Shown here: positions 12,050 to 23,881 of the stretch, piece after piece | How the letters are laid out: each line of letters opens with the position of its first letter | How positions within the stretch are numbered: position 1 is the first letter of the stretch | Assembly: GCA_963573315.1 (NCBI GenBank) | Contig: OY752146.1 | Span: 1,178,001-1,242,000 of the forward strand | Direction: 5' to 3' | Length of the DNA: 64,000 nt | Source: Entomortierella parvispora | Lineage: Eukaryota; Mortierellomycota; Mortierellomycetes; Mortierellales; Mortierellaceae | Position numbers and translations under genes: made by a program | Notes under the pieces: generated by a model | What the model saw: the letters and a program-made list of their open reading frames with translations, nothing else | What the model was told of the DNA's origin: nothing | Databases searched by the model: none

Positions 12050-13992
12050 CTAGAACTTCATGACGCGTTCGATACCCTCAGCACAGCGGATCATATCGGG
12101 GACATGGAACTTTTCGTAGATGAGGGGGAAAGGGGTATCGTATGAGGTGACACGCTGGATGGGGGCCTCCAAGCGCAAGAAGCATCTATGTCGTGCAAAG
12201 AGAAACGTTGTATTGGTTAGTCCTCCTTTCTGTGTGCGTGTAAAAGGGGGAGGTCCGAATTTGTTGTTCAGATTCTTTTTCTTACCTCTCCATGACAGTG
12301 CTTGCAATCTCGGCAGCGAATCCCTGGGTCTTGGGTGCCTCGTGGGCAATCAAGAGACGGCCTGTCTTGTTGACAGAGTTGCAGACAGTCTCAACATCCC
12401 AGGGCAAGATCGAACGCAAGTCAATCAATTCGACCGACAAACCAGGCATCTTCTTTTGAGCAATCTGGATGGCGTTCTCGAGAACATACAACTGAGCACC
12501 CCATCCAACAATCGTCAAGTCCTTGCCCTGAGTCAAGATCTCGGCCTTGCCCAAAGGCAACTCATAATCACCAACGGGAACCTGCTCGACTGTGATTTCA
12601 AATCATTGTCAAATAAAACGTAATACAAAAAAAAAAGAAAAAAGGAGAGGCCGGGTTAGTGCTTGATTCTGTTTTCCGATGGCACACACCGCGTAGAACA
12701 AAACGATTAGAAAAGAAGAAAGGAAAACGGCACATTACCAGCAGCACGGTAAAGAATCTTGGGCTCCATGAAGATAACAGGGTTACGGTCACGAATCGAA
12801 GCCAACAAGAGACCCTTGGCCTGGATAGGACCGCGAGGAACGACGACCTTAAGACCAGGAGTATGAGCAAAGTGGGCCTCGGGGTGCTGAGAATGGTAAT
12901 GTCCACCATGTCCAACGGCACCGCAAGGGGTACGGATGCACAAACCGCCAACGTTGAACTCTCCTCCGGAACGGTAACGGTACTTGGCAGCCTCGTTCAC
13001 GAGCTACGAAACCCGATGATACATACAAAAACATTGTCAGCATTTCAATTCCAGACGATAATTTGACACATTCGTTCCTTCATTGTCCATTGCAGTCAGC
13101 AAACTCGCTTTTACCTGATCAAAAGCGGGGAAGATGTAATCCGCAAACTGAATCTCGGCAATGGCAGTCGATCCCATAGCAGCGAGACCGATACCGAATC
13201 CAGCAATACCTTGCTCAGACAAGGGGGTGTTGAAGACGCGATCACGGCCTATGTTGTTTTGTTGTTTCATGAAAGCAACCGTCAGTCATAGATTCATAAG
13301 AGATCAAGCCGTCAGGTTGACCACATCGCAAAAAAAAAAAAAAAGGGAAAAAAGGGAAAAAAAAGCCACATACCAAACATCTCTGAGAGACCCATTGTGC
13401 AACGGAACACTCCACCAAAGGCAACATCCTCTCCAAAAACGCAGGCAGTGTCATCGGTGGCCAAGGCAATGCTCATGGCATCATTGACGGCTTGAAAAGT
13501 GTTCATCTTCTTGGTCTCACCTAGAGGAGTAAAATGGTCATTTGATTAGATCTTTCGAATCTATCCTCAAAGCACACTCATATCAAAACACAGCGCGGTG
13601 CGGGCTAATGTAATACCGTTGGCGACACCGGCGAGCTCAGGGTTACGGAGAGCATCGTGGTGAGTGTGCTTGATGAACTTGGAGTTGGCGACACCGGGCA
13701 GGAATCCCTCGGCAGGTGGGGGGGAGTTGGCAGCAGCATACTGGGTCTTCATCGACGTGTGCAAGTGCTGATGGGTGATTTGGAGAAAGGCGTGGGATAA
13801 TTGACGGGGATTATTTTTGGTTAGTACGACGTGTCCTGGGGAGCGGAAATCCTTAAGCCCTCTGGTACAGCAAAATGTTTATTGCTCAATGATGATAATC
13901 GGTACCTTGACGGGCGAGCCCTGCTGGACAAAGGCTCTGGAGACGGCTCCGAGAGATGAGGAAAGACGAAGGGATTTGTGAAGGGCCGACAT
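12050..13992 (-). CDS. BCKDHB: branched-chain 2-oxo acid dehydrogenase E1 component, beta subunit (mitochondrial)
   Basis: Seven predicted exons on the minus strand (13992-13906, 13767-13617, 13520-13374, 13248-13115, 13003-12739, 12589-12286, 12185-12050) give 407 residues. The N-terminus ([20 protein letters not shown]) is a typical mitochondrial presequence. The transketolase-like pyrimidine-binding domain begins at about residue 85 with [18 protein letters not shown] and [14 protein letters not shown], then [18 protein letters not shown] and [16 protein letters not shown]; the C-terminal domain has [26 protein letters not shown] and the [14 protein letters not shown] stretch separate it from pyruvate dehydrogenase E1-beta. 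It works with E1-alpha in Val/Leu/Ile breakdown. The partner gene is not in this window. Confidence 0.95.
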
Positions 13993-14326
13993 TGTGCTAT
14001 GTGTGGGTTATGAGATGAAATGAATGCAAGCGTGGCAAAGAGAGGAGTAGAGTGGAGAGGATGAGAGAGACAGAGGATGGAATGAAGGATGGACAGAGAA
14101 AGACAAGGGAAGAGAGGGGAGAAAGAGGGACAGATGCAACGATGGGGGATGGAGATGAAGGAGAAAGAAGAAGAAGGGGGAGAGATCACTCGTTGCGTGT
14201 GTGTGGAGAAAGACTTTTTTTTCCTCTCTTCTCTCACGCAACCCGTGGGAAAGTTGGCCACTGAGTGCAGCACATGCGATGATTCTGCTTCCTGGCGTGA
14301 TGTCTTTTTTCACTTTATTTGAACTC

Positions 14327-16934
14327 TTATGACACGGCGCTGTATGGGGGTGCCGGATCACTCTCGCTGTCAATGACGCTACTCCTAATACCATGGCTGA
14401 TGCCAACTGCGGGGTGAGGTGGCTGTTGCAGTCGTTGCTGCTGGTACTGTTGACGTGGTGGTGGAACTAACGCGGAAGAACACCACTCCTGCTGCTGTTG
14501 CTGCTGGTATCGTGTGGTATCCATCGTATGATGGGATGACGGGTTGGCCGGGACTGACCCTTGAAATGGTATTTGCTGGTCAATTGAACCAGAGGGCACC
14601 ATGGGACGACTAGTCTTGATATCCGGCACAGCTGAGAGCCTATATCGCCGAGAGTCAGGGCGACTACGGGATGAGACTGATCCCGAGCCCGAGCCCGATC
14701 CCGATCCCGATCCAGAAGCCGCTCCTTCCCCAGTTGCAAAATGAGGAAGCGTAAATGAACCATACTGAAGATTCCTGTGTAGCGGCGCTGGGGATGCTGC
14801 ACCTAAACCAAGATCTACGGCTGAGGGTGCTGTAGCTGACTGAACCCGTAATGACTGGGGCTGCTGAAGCAGCTGAATTTGTCGGGCTGCCGGTCCTGGA
14901 GATGCAAAGCTTTCCTTTTCACGAGGGTACCCGTGACCATTGGTAGGGGGTGGTGGGAAGTAAGACTGGGGCGAGGGCGCCCCATGCGATGAAGAGTAGG
15001 TGGAAGGTGAGGCTGGCGACGACATCACAGGAGACGAAGTCGAACTCCTTCCATGACCATGTGCTGCAAACAAAGCGGCCTGACTTGTAAAAGGAGAGGG
15101 GGACGTGCTGGACAGATTGGGCGAAGACCTGTCTTCGTTTGGAACGGATGGTAATGGCTTCGTAAATGTGGACAGATGCAAGGAAGAAGATGATGCTTGC
15201 GATACTGATCCAAAGGCAGGGAGTGTTGCTGCTCGTCGATCGGGACTCCCTTTCCACTGGTAAGAATGGCCAACGGTGGTTGCACTGGAGTGGTATTGGG
15301 TGCGGGGTATATATGATGATGATGCTGGATCTGCGTCTGGCCCTCTTCTAATTTGCGCTGGTGGGGTTGTCGGTACTACTGGATAGCTCCCTGGCAACGT
15401 TGAGTGTGGTGATGACGGCTGTAGCGATGGTGATGGCGTGGGAGAGGGCAATGATCCCAGAGATAATTGCGAGACAGCCCCAGCCAACTTCATATCTACA
15501 TCACTTGGCGAAGAACTCAATTGAGTCCAGGGCTTTGGCTGTGCCTGCAATGTATCGTCCGAAACTGTGGCAATAACAACCGGTATTTCAATCTCAAATC
15601 CACCAGGACTTGAAAGGAGTTTCGTCCGCACCTTTTTACTAAGAGTCTGCCTGTTCCTTCGTTCAAGAAATCCAGTCTTTGGTCGCATGTCGAAAAGGAG
15701 TAGAAGGTGATACTGGATGGAAATGACGCGTGTGGTAAACATGGTCGGGGGACAATCAATGGGAAGCGTCACATCGGCAATGACTTTGCCAGGCTGTTTT
15801 GCTGTATCCAGATGCAATCCGATCGTAGATGAAGCGACAATATGACTGTACTCCTTGCTTTGTCTAGAGAGGACCACCTCGCCGTATGTTAGATCATCAC
15901 TCATCTTACAAGGAGACACTCATCAAGTATGTAGACTCTGCTTACTCTCCGGCACAATAGCTCTCTTTACGGATCAATTGGATCCAACAGCCTGGATCAC
16001 GATGCAGTGACCGTGGGTGTGCTAGATCGATTACCATCTGAATCTTTTGGCCTTTGAGGAAGGCTGATTGAGATAGATTGACTGCAGCCGATGCCAAGTT
16101 TTTGGGCTTGTTTGTTTCCGGTTTAACGTTGCTCGAGCCCGTCACTGTGACAGGGTTGCAATATGGCTCAAGAGCGCAGCTCACTAGGTCCTGCAGTTGC
16201 ACAGTCTTGTTGGCCTTGGTCTCCTGCATACTGCCAAGGAAACTCTTTGAGGTGACTGTGGCTGTGAGGGTATACTTGACTGTGCCATGGCGGTACTAGC
16301 GCGACAAAGTGATGAGGGAATGATGTTATGTGGCTGTTTCGACCGTGCACAGAAGGAAGAGAGGGGGCGGTGCGTGCCGTGTTTGCTTGGCGCCTCTTAA
16401 AATAATTGTCTTTGAACTCAGAGTCAAAGGAACAGAGTCCAAACGAGAGCAATTGCGACTTTGCACAGTTCAATGGGCGAAAATGAATCCCATTATGAAT
16501 TATCAGGGCAGTCCATTCACAGATCGAAAAGAAACAATATGATACCTTTCCACTAGACGGAATGTGCTGGAGTGGCACATCAAAGGCAAAAATCCAGGTG
16601 TGGTGACCTTGAGGCAGGACAGCCTCTGCGGCATTATTGGCTTGACCAAGGAGGACAACCTGATCACTGAGGACAAAAACTTCATCGGTCGTCTTTGCAA
16701 CCTTGGTCGAGACTGTGCCCACAAAGCGGATTTTGATGCAAGTGTACTTCACGGAAGCGGACGAATCGAAGCGGACGGTACCTGAAGTGAATTATGAGTA
16801 TTAGTGTCAATGAGAAGAAGCCAGAAGCCTTTTCATCGGGAGAATTAAGATGTACCGTGGATGGTGTTCCCGGGATAATAACAACGAGGAGCGTCGTCGG
16901 TGTTGTTGTCTAGGTGAATGGAAAATTTCTTCAT
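14327..16934 (-). CDS. alpha-arrestin (arrestin N- and C-domain protein)
   Basis: Four predicted exons on the minus strand (16934-16856, 16781-16546, 16295-15946, 15899-14327) give 745 residues. Residues 1-170 form an arrestin N domain: MKKFSIHLDNN, CYYPGNTIHG, then IRFVGTVSTKV and LPQGHHTWIFAFDVPL. The C domain follows up to about 330 (KGQKIQMVIDLAHP, ADVTLPIDCPP). The C-terminal half is a disordered Ser/Pro/Gln tail with a Ser-Gly repeat from a GAGCCC/GATCCC array near 14682-14712. Fungal alpha-arrestins recruit Rsp5/Nedd4 ubiquitin ligase to plasma-membrane transporters; I see a terminal APPYSAV but no clear PPxY motif. The last intron is only 46 nt and its acceptor is the weakest point of the model. 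Confidence 0.88.
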
Positions 16935-17433
16935 TGTTGTCGGGACGATTGGATCAAGAGGATGGATGCAGAGATAAATCCAGAGATGAAAACAAGGATG
17001 GAGGCAAGAACGAACGCAAGGATGAATCGGATGAATGGGATGAATCGGATGAATGAGATGAATGGGATGAATGGGATAAATGGATGGATGGATGCAAAGA
17101 AGGAATGCCGATAAGAAATGAAAACGAAATGCAGGTCTGAGCCCTTTGGCGCGGCTGCTCTCTCTTTCTCTCTCCGTGTGGTCACAACGGTAGACGACGC
17201 GTTGCGCTGCCGAATCTTCCTTTTTGATGTACATACAAACAGCCTCTTCGTGAGGTCAAACCCATCGATTGTTTCCTATCAGAGGCTGTCCTTCCTGGAC
17301 ACTTGTTCCTATTTGTGGTATCATCGCATTGCTGCTGAACCGCACAGTACATCTTCATCTTACGGCAAGTACAGCACCTTAATTCTGTTATTCTGTTCGA
17401 CCTTTGCTATTATTGTAGTGATACAAATATCTA
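16935..17433. other. intergenic region between SEC24 (3' side) and the arrestin gene (5' side)
   Basis: 499 bp. Contains a degenerate GATGAATGG/GATGAATCG microsatellite at 17021-17092, which falls in the presumed arrestin leader. No other feature is supported. Confidence 0.5.
17021..17092. repeat. GATGAATGG-type microsatellite
   Basis: About eight imperfect copies of a 9-10 bp GATGAATGG/GATGAATCG unit, ending in GGAT repeats. The minus strand reads as repeated ATCC/CATT units in the arrestin upstream region. Confidence 0.75.
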
Positions 17434-18504
17434 TTAAAATGACCCATTGTTGACCCTGTCCTTCAAGTAGCCCAAGTATTGGTGGTAGCTCATGATGGGT
17501 TCTGCGCGATCTTCGATCAGGTGGCTCAAGAACCAAAGTCGCAAAGCTGGATCGCCGTCCTCTTTGATGACATAAAGTTGGGGGTAGTAAGCAGTCCTGC
17601 GCATTTCCCTCGTCTTGCCCACAATCAAGTTGACCCGCTGATTGAAATCAGATTCCAGGGAAGGCAGAGTTGTCTACGAAATACAAGAATGTTAGATACA
17701 TGAGTTGGCTCACAGACAGACAGCGGAACGGGTCGGGACAAAGAGAAACAGAATAAAGAGCATGGGGCTGTTACCTTTCCGCCACGAATACTCTCATAGT
17801 TCGGAACACCAAAGAGATCCATGCACAACTGAGGGACAGCATCGCGACTGACCCATAAAAAGATGTTTTGTGTATCTTCCAACATAAACAATCCGCCGCG
17901 CTCGAGTCTTTCGCTGCTCAGGTTCATAGCCACTGGCATTTCGATACCATTGGCCCCGATTGTCCCACAGTTCTCTGGCATGTTGTGAAGCGAATAGAAC
18001 GTTGGGTGCAAGTAGGGGATTAGGCACTGCGATGGGAGTGTGGACAACAAGTGCATGGCGTAAGATCTCAAATCAGATGGAATTTGAGATCCTCCACGGA
18101 GTGCAACCTAACATGCAAAAATTTGGTCAGGATCAGAGTCCATCAACAGACAAAACATAGACAAATACGGCTACAGATGAAGAGTTGGCAAGGGTGTCCT
18201 TACATGCTTCAACATTCCCAGAGTCAAAAGCGGCAGGAGCTTCAGGTTGTCGCAGATTTGCAAGTTGGGTGCGGCTCCAGAGGAAGATGCCGTCAAATGG
18301 GTTTTGTAGACTCCAAGAATGTCGACACACTTGTTAGTCAAGGCATCTCGTGCATCGTCCAGCTTCGAGCTCATGCCACGCTCCACGGCCTTGTTCGCCA
18401 GCAAGGTCGCAATGGCTACTTGATCTGCGGACGCGTACAGCTCTGACAAGCTAGTGGTCACTGGCAACGCCAATGTCAAGACACGAATACGGCGTTCGCC
18501 TTGA

Positions 18505-18537
<33 letters not shown>

Positions 18538-21500
18538 CAAAAGAGTCAGCTCTTCCATCATGAAGGCTAGTGGTATTTCCAATATATCAATTATTTACCA
18601 GAGGACGAGGTGTGCAACAACGCGGTTTGGAAACAAACGACGGGGATCGTAAGATTATCATCATAGCCAAGCTCTATCGAATAAGATTGATCTCTGGGCA
18701 CATTGGGCAAAGAGAGCAAATCGGTTGACCGAACAAAAAAGTTGCCATAAAACGTCGACATTCTCAAGCCCTTGGAAGCGCGGACGCGTATCACTGCTTC
18801 TAATGCGATCCTCTTGGAAACAAAATCTGCAAGCTCATGTGCAAACTTGAGAGCGTCCTCAGATTTGGCAGCAGTAAACGCCGGGTAGAAAAATGTACTT
18901 CCTCCTGTGAACCTTGGTAGGCAGCCTATTCATATGTGGAAAAGTAAACGTCAGAACGGAGAATACACAAACACAGGAAGCAACACAATTAAGCTTGTTT
19001 GAAAAAAAAATCCCCTACTCAATGTTGCGACATCCGAGTACTGAGAGCCAAAAAGGAACATGTCGACGCACACTTGCGATTTGGAGCAGTCGACGGCAAA
19101 TGTCTTGTAAAACGAAGAAGCCGGCTGCAGAAGGGTCGACTCCTTAGATGATCCCAATAGCTTGGGATCCTCACGCATCTTGAGCGCTCCAGCCTCCAGA
19201 TTGGGCAAGCTTGCTTGCAGACATAGGATCTTGCCTCCAATGGGCGAAACGAGCTTGTAGGCAGCCTGCAAAGCTGGTCCCAAAGCGTTTCCAACATTTT
19301 GGGTGTCCTTGAACATGTCGTTCATCCTGTTCAAGAGCGACTCCAGAGTTGGTCGGCACTCGCTCAAATTACATAAAAGGTCGTGTGGCTGAGGCAAGAA
19401 GGGGTCCTCGAGATCAGATACCACCAGCATCTGTGGCTCTCCAGAAGATGTCTATTTTTCAATGTTTAGGTGAGCATCTCGTGAAGAAATTAAGCATTAA
19501 GAAAACACGTAGACGCGCACTTACGTTCAGATTATAAAAGTGGATCGAGCTATCGACTGTGACAATTCCAATCTTTGTTCGACTATCGTCGTTGGGGATG
19601 CGATCCAGTGATTCAAGGATAGTTGTTGCCGCTGTCGCCACCATTCCGCTCTGGATTGCCGCGTACGACACGTCGATCAAAAAAAGGTACACCAATGGCT
19701 GAGGTGGACGAACCATGTACTCCGTAGGTGCTATGTATTCCACTACGGCATGGTTCAGCTCCTTACGTTGCCAACGGTCAACTGGCTGCTGCGTTTGAGA
19801 GTCATAATCAAAGGACGAGGGCACTGTTCAAAAGGAAGGCGGGCGTCAGTATTCGGAATTTTATCTGCATGGCTGCTACGGTTGCCTTAATAGAAGGGTG
19901 AAAGTTCAGCTGACCTTCGTTCAGGGTATAGCACATGTTGCACTTCCAGCGCTGTCCTCCCTCGACAAATTTCACAAACGGATTGATGTATGTTCTGCAT
20001 CTGCGGCAGCGAGCAATGATGGAATCCGTGACGACAGGGACCTCCTCCTGACGAAAGAAAATGAAAAAGAGACGTGCTAGTTTAGAATCCTGATCCTTGG
20101 AGAAATAAAAACAGAAGGCGAATCCCAGGCGTTGAGCCCGTTTGACTTACATCCCCTTCCTTCACACTACGATAAGGTGTGATGACAAGTCCCAACGGGA
20201 GTCTAGACTTTTGTAACAATTGCGAATTTGCTGGTATGGCGTTGAGAGTCGATCGTTTGTAAGAGGGATCGCAGTTGGCATGGGGTGACTGTGTGATCGA
20301 GGCCTGATATGAAAGGATGAAAAGAATGTATAACTGTGTCAGTTATTGATAGGCGTTGGTTGGACTCGCTCTTTATGTCTAGGAGTATTGCGAGCTTACA
20401 GTATCAGGAAGGCCAATGGGAGGAGGAGGGGCTACCAGATCCTGGACTCTGGGAGCAACGCCCATCAAGGCCACCGTAGGGAGCTTAAATAGAACAAGAA
20501 CCGCAGAAGGTTAGTGGCGAATCTGCAGGTCTGAAATATACTTTAGAGCCAAGAAACAGTTTCTTACATTGACACCTTGACCCAAGTTGTTGAAACCGTA
20601 TCCAGCGTTGTTGCCGACATTCATTGCACCCATCTGGTGTACCAGCTGACCTACGCTGGGCTGAATCGGCTGCCCGGCTAGCGGCTGAAGTCCCTGTTGG
20701 TACGCTGGCACGGCCTGGCCAAAGTTTGGAGTTGGCTTCTCACCAGGAACAAAAAACTGTGGTCCTTGATCCAATGGCTGAGGTGTCGTCCCCACATGCG
20801 CTGGTGGCATACCGCTAGCAGGGCCAGGCTGAAAGTTGCCTCCTTGAGTCTGCACGGGATCCTGGTATGAGCCCATTCCTTGGGGGTACATCCGCTTGGA
20901 CTTGCTAGCAGCAGTAGGCATAGGAGGGGGGCCAGCCATTGGGTTAATCAATCCAGGGTCTTGCTGCGACTGCTGGAGCTGGTGCTTTTGCTGCGTTTGC
21001 TGCTGTTGATGCTGCCGCTGGAGCTGTGCTGGCGGAGCATGTTGCATCTTTGGTGTCGGTGGCTGACTTTGGTTTGATCCAAATCCTGTCCCGGATCCGT
21101 TAGCTGACGCATTGTAGCCCAACGGGTTCATGGCTGGCGAGCCTGGTGCACCCATGAATCGACCAGGGGGTGGCCGAGCCTGGATCTGAGGAGACATACC
21201 AGGAGTTCCTGGCTGCGACAAGTTTGCTGGCCGAATCATGGGCGACGCAGCTCTCTGGATACCGCCGATCGGAGGAGGGCGCTGGAGAGGAGCACTATAT
21301 TGGTGCCCGCCAGGCTGCTGCTGCTGTGAGTGTGGGTGCTGATGCTGCTGCTGTTGTTGCTGGCTGTAGGATCCAGATCCCATGGGCATGGGTGGGCGTT
21401 GGAAAGCAGGTGAGGGAGGAAGCGAGGCTCCGCCGGCGGAAGGTGGTCTCATCGCGTTATTCAGTTGACCGGCAGGAGGACCGTTGTCTTGAGGGTGCGG

Positions 21501-21773
21501 TGAGCGTGGCACGGCATTGAATTGCGGCCTGGCAGGATTCTGGCCCTGATGGGGCATACCAGTGGGGTGTTGTGGTCTGAATCCCATGGCAGGCCGTCCA
21601 GGCTGCCCTCCTGGGGCCTGTCCGGGCGTGCCTGGTCTAGACAAGTTATGTGGCTGCTGCTGGTACGGCTGCTGCTGGTACGGCTGCTGCTGCTGCTGAG
21701 GTCTGAAACCAGGTCTGGGCATGGGTGCCTGGGCTGGTCGCATCGTCGGGGTCGATGGCTGAGAGTTGGCCAT
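17434..21773 (-). CDS. SEC24: COPII coat subunit Sec24
   Basis: Ten predicted exons on the minus strand (21773-20568, 20483-20400, 20303-20151, 20047-19915, 19823-19525, 19451-19019, 18925-18599, 18499-18204, 18107-17775, 17673-17434) give 1167 residues. The first 400 residues are Pro/Gln-rich and disordered with a duplicated PYQQQ block. Then come the Sec24 zinc finger (C-x2-C-x17-C-x2-C: CRRC ... WKCNMC), the trunk ([18 protein letters not shown]), beta-sandwich, helical and gelsolin domains ([14 protein letters not shown]), ending [16 protein letters not shown]. Sec24 selects cargo for ER-to-Golgi vesicles as a dimer with Sec23. Intron 7 (18500-18598) carries a T26 tract on the sense strand. 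Confidence 0.97.
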
Positions 21774-22341
21774 GGCGCACAGGGATCGCGGAGATGGAGA
21801 TGCGCGATCTTTAGTGGAAGTGATCAGAAGGGTGGAGTCAAGGAACTGCTCAACGGTGATGAGCGTGAGGTCCTGTTACGGGATGGTGAGATGAGAGATA
21901 AGGATGAGAAGAAGGGAGGGAGAGAAAGGAGGAAGGGAGGGAGGAGAAAGATGGCCAGCGAGATGAGAATGAAGGGAGAACGAAGAACGAAGAACGAAGA
22001 AACGAAAAGCATCCAAAAGGGGCTTACCTGCCATCCCTTCATTCCGCTTGTTTTTCTGCCTCCACCGTGGCATTCATGAACACCATCATCATCATCGTCA
22101 TGATCCTCTTCCTTCTCTCCATCATACTCGCCACGATGCAGGATTCATCCTTCGTCATGATCCACTCTTGTCCCCATCTGCTCTCGCGCTCTTCCCAAGA
22201 TCCGCTCCGGTCTTGGCTCTCTTTCTTCGTGTCCTTGCCCTTGCCAGCAACGTGGGCATCTAGGCGCACGTGATCGTGATCGATGCAGGCCCTTTATTGA
22301 TGTGAATGCTGATTGCTGAGTGAGTGCGTGGGTGGAATGCT
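21774..22341. promoter_or_regulatory. intergenic region with CT-rich promoter of SEC24
   Basis: 568 bp between the SEC24 start and the stop of the next minus-strand gene. 21890-22000 is purine-rich on the plus strand, so pyrimidine-rich on the SEC24 sense strand. A stretch of ATCATC repeats lies near 22085-22105. No gene is seen. Confidence 0.45.
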
Positions 22342-23494
22342 CTAATATGTGTTATCACGCGACTTTTCGGTGTGTTCCTCAATGTCGAGGGCATCCCAAG
22401 GGTAAACCAACCATTGATCAGGCATCTGCTTGCAGGCGAAATACCGTCCGTTCATGATCTCATCAGGGAGCTGCTCGCGCTTCTCCTTCAGCTTGTTGTG
22501 AAGGACAAAGACGCCAATCTTGGTCTCGGGTACCTCCTTGCCCTGGGCTCTCAACTTCTCGGACTCCAACTCGAGATCTTTGGTCAACTCACGGACAGCG
22601 TAGGCCAAGGTTCTGCGGGTATCATCGACCTCGTCCACAATCAAGATGTTGCGTCCGATCAAAGAGGTCTCGGACGAGTCAAAGTTAAGCCATTGGGTCT
22701 TGATAACTTCGGGCTCTTGCGAGATGGGCTCATCATCCTTGTGGGCGGCCTTCCAGATTTCGAGATCTTCGTAGAGAGAGAGACCAATAGCCTGGATCGA
22801 GATGTTCTTGTTGTTTCTCTTCTTCAAGAAGGTTCTCTATTTGGACAGAAAACAAAAAAGCCGATGGTTATTAACGACAAATCTCTCCTCACTTCTCTCT
22901 GTCTTTCAGCCCTCCAGTGTGTGATCAGGATCCCGGTTCGAAGATTTGTTGCTTACCAGGATACGGGCTGAGATTCAAAAAAAAAAAAAAAAAAAAAAAA
23001 AAGAAAGAAAGAGTGATGAAAGATGGAGTAAAGACCTTGGTCAGTTTCCGGGATAATAGTCAAACGTCCAAGACGACGCAACGTCTGTACAAGATCGGCG
23101 CCATGATATGTCAAGACACTTGGTGATATCTTACCAGGAATGAATCCACCTCCCCCAATGGCGACTATTTGTGTGCAACAGCAAAAGGAATGGTTGAGCC
23201 AGTCAGCACAAGTAAGGTTTTTTTTTCCCATAAGATTTGTCACCCTTGTTTTGCGGGCAACTGCAGACTTTTTTTCTCCCTCTGTTTACAAGTTGACCGT
23301 TGAGGACCATGCAGGTGCTACAATGGCACAATGTACAAAAAGGAATGCGAGAGAGAGGGTGACCATGACTGAACACAAAGGGAAAACGTCCTACCCATGA
23401 TGTCAGGCTGGAAGTCCTCGTTGAGGTGCAACGAGTCGACGGTCTCCTTGATCATGGAGTGGATCTGGTTGTAGCTGACATGAATCTTGCTCAT
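22342..23494 (-). CDS. HPT1: hypoxanthine-guanine/xanthine phosphoribosyltransferase, Hpt1 type
   Basis: Four predicted exons on the minus strand (23494-23395, 23164-23135, 22967-22957, 22836-22342) give 211 residues. The third exon is only 11 nt. Joining it yields AIGGGGFIPARILRTFL, which is what I recall of the yeast Hpt1 sequence at this point; skipping it loses the frame. The PRPP-binding loop reads ILIVDEVDDTRRTLAYAV, preceded by KTQWLNF, and the tail RYFACKQMPDQWLVYPW is typical of the fungal enzyme. It salvages hypoxanthine and guanine to IMP and GMP; Xpt1-like xanthine use cannot be excluded. A 26-nt T run (sense strand) sits just upstream of the microexon acceptor. Confidence 0.93.
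22957..22967 (-). other. 11-nt coding microexon of HPT1
   Basis: Sense-strand context is CTCAG, then CCCGTATCCTG, then GTAAGC, so both splice sites are canonical. It encodes the second and third bases of an Ala codon plus Arg-Ile-Leu and restores the frame between a 30-nt exon and the last exon. Confidence 0.85.
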
Positions 23495-23881
23495 AGTGAA
23501 ATGTGCCGTGTAGGGGGAAAGCTAAGGATGGGGAGGGATAGGGGATGCAACCAATGGGGCGAGATGGGATGTCCAGCCAAAACCAAAAGAGAAAAAAGAA
23601 GAAAAGCGACCGCCGTTCTCTGCAGGAGCCCTTTTGTGTGTCACAGCGGGCTTTACGGCAAAGCGAATTTCTCGGCAAAGCAGGGCGCCGTCCGCGAAAT
23701 CCGTCGAGTGCCAGCCAGCCAGCCAGTCACGGATCCGGGCTAAGCCACATAAACATGTAAACACGAAGCAGTCCCACAGGCACAGATGTCCCGGTCGACA
23801 TGGCCACCGGTGCATTCATCTTCCTTCCACCTCTCCTCTCTTTTCTCTCTCTCCCTTCCCCGCTCTCAACTCTCTCGGCAA
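23495..23881. promoter_or_regulatory. divergent promoter between HPT1 and MRPS5
   Basis: 387 bp between two divergent starts. A CT-rich tract at about 23818-23875 leads into the plus-strand start. An almost direct CAGCCAGCCAGCC repeat is at 23712-23725. Confidence 0.5.

Noticed and set aside
22925-22950. A CCGGTTCGAAG block resembling a tRNA B box inside HPT1 intron 3
   Set aside because: No matching A box or acceptor stem; the region is explained by the intron.
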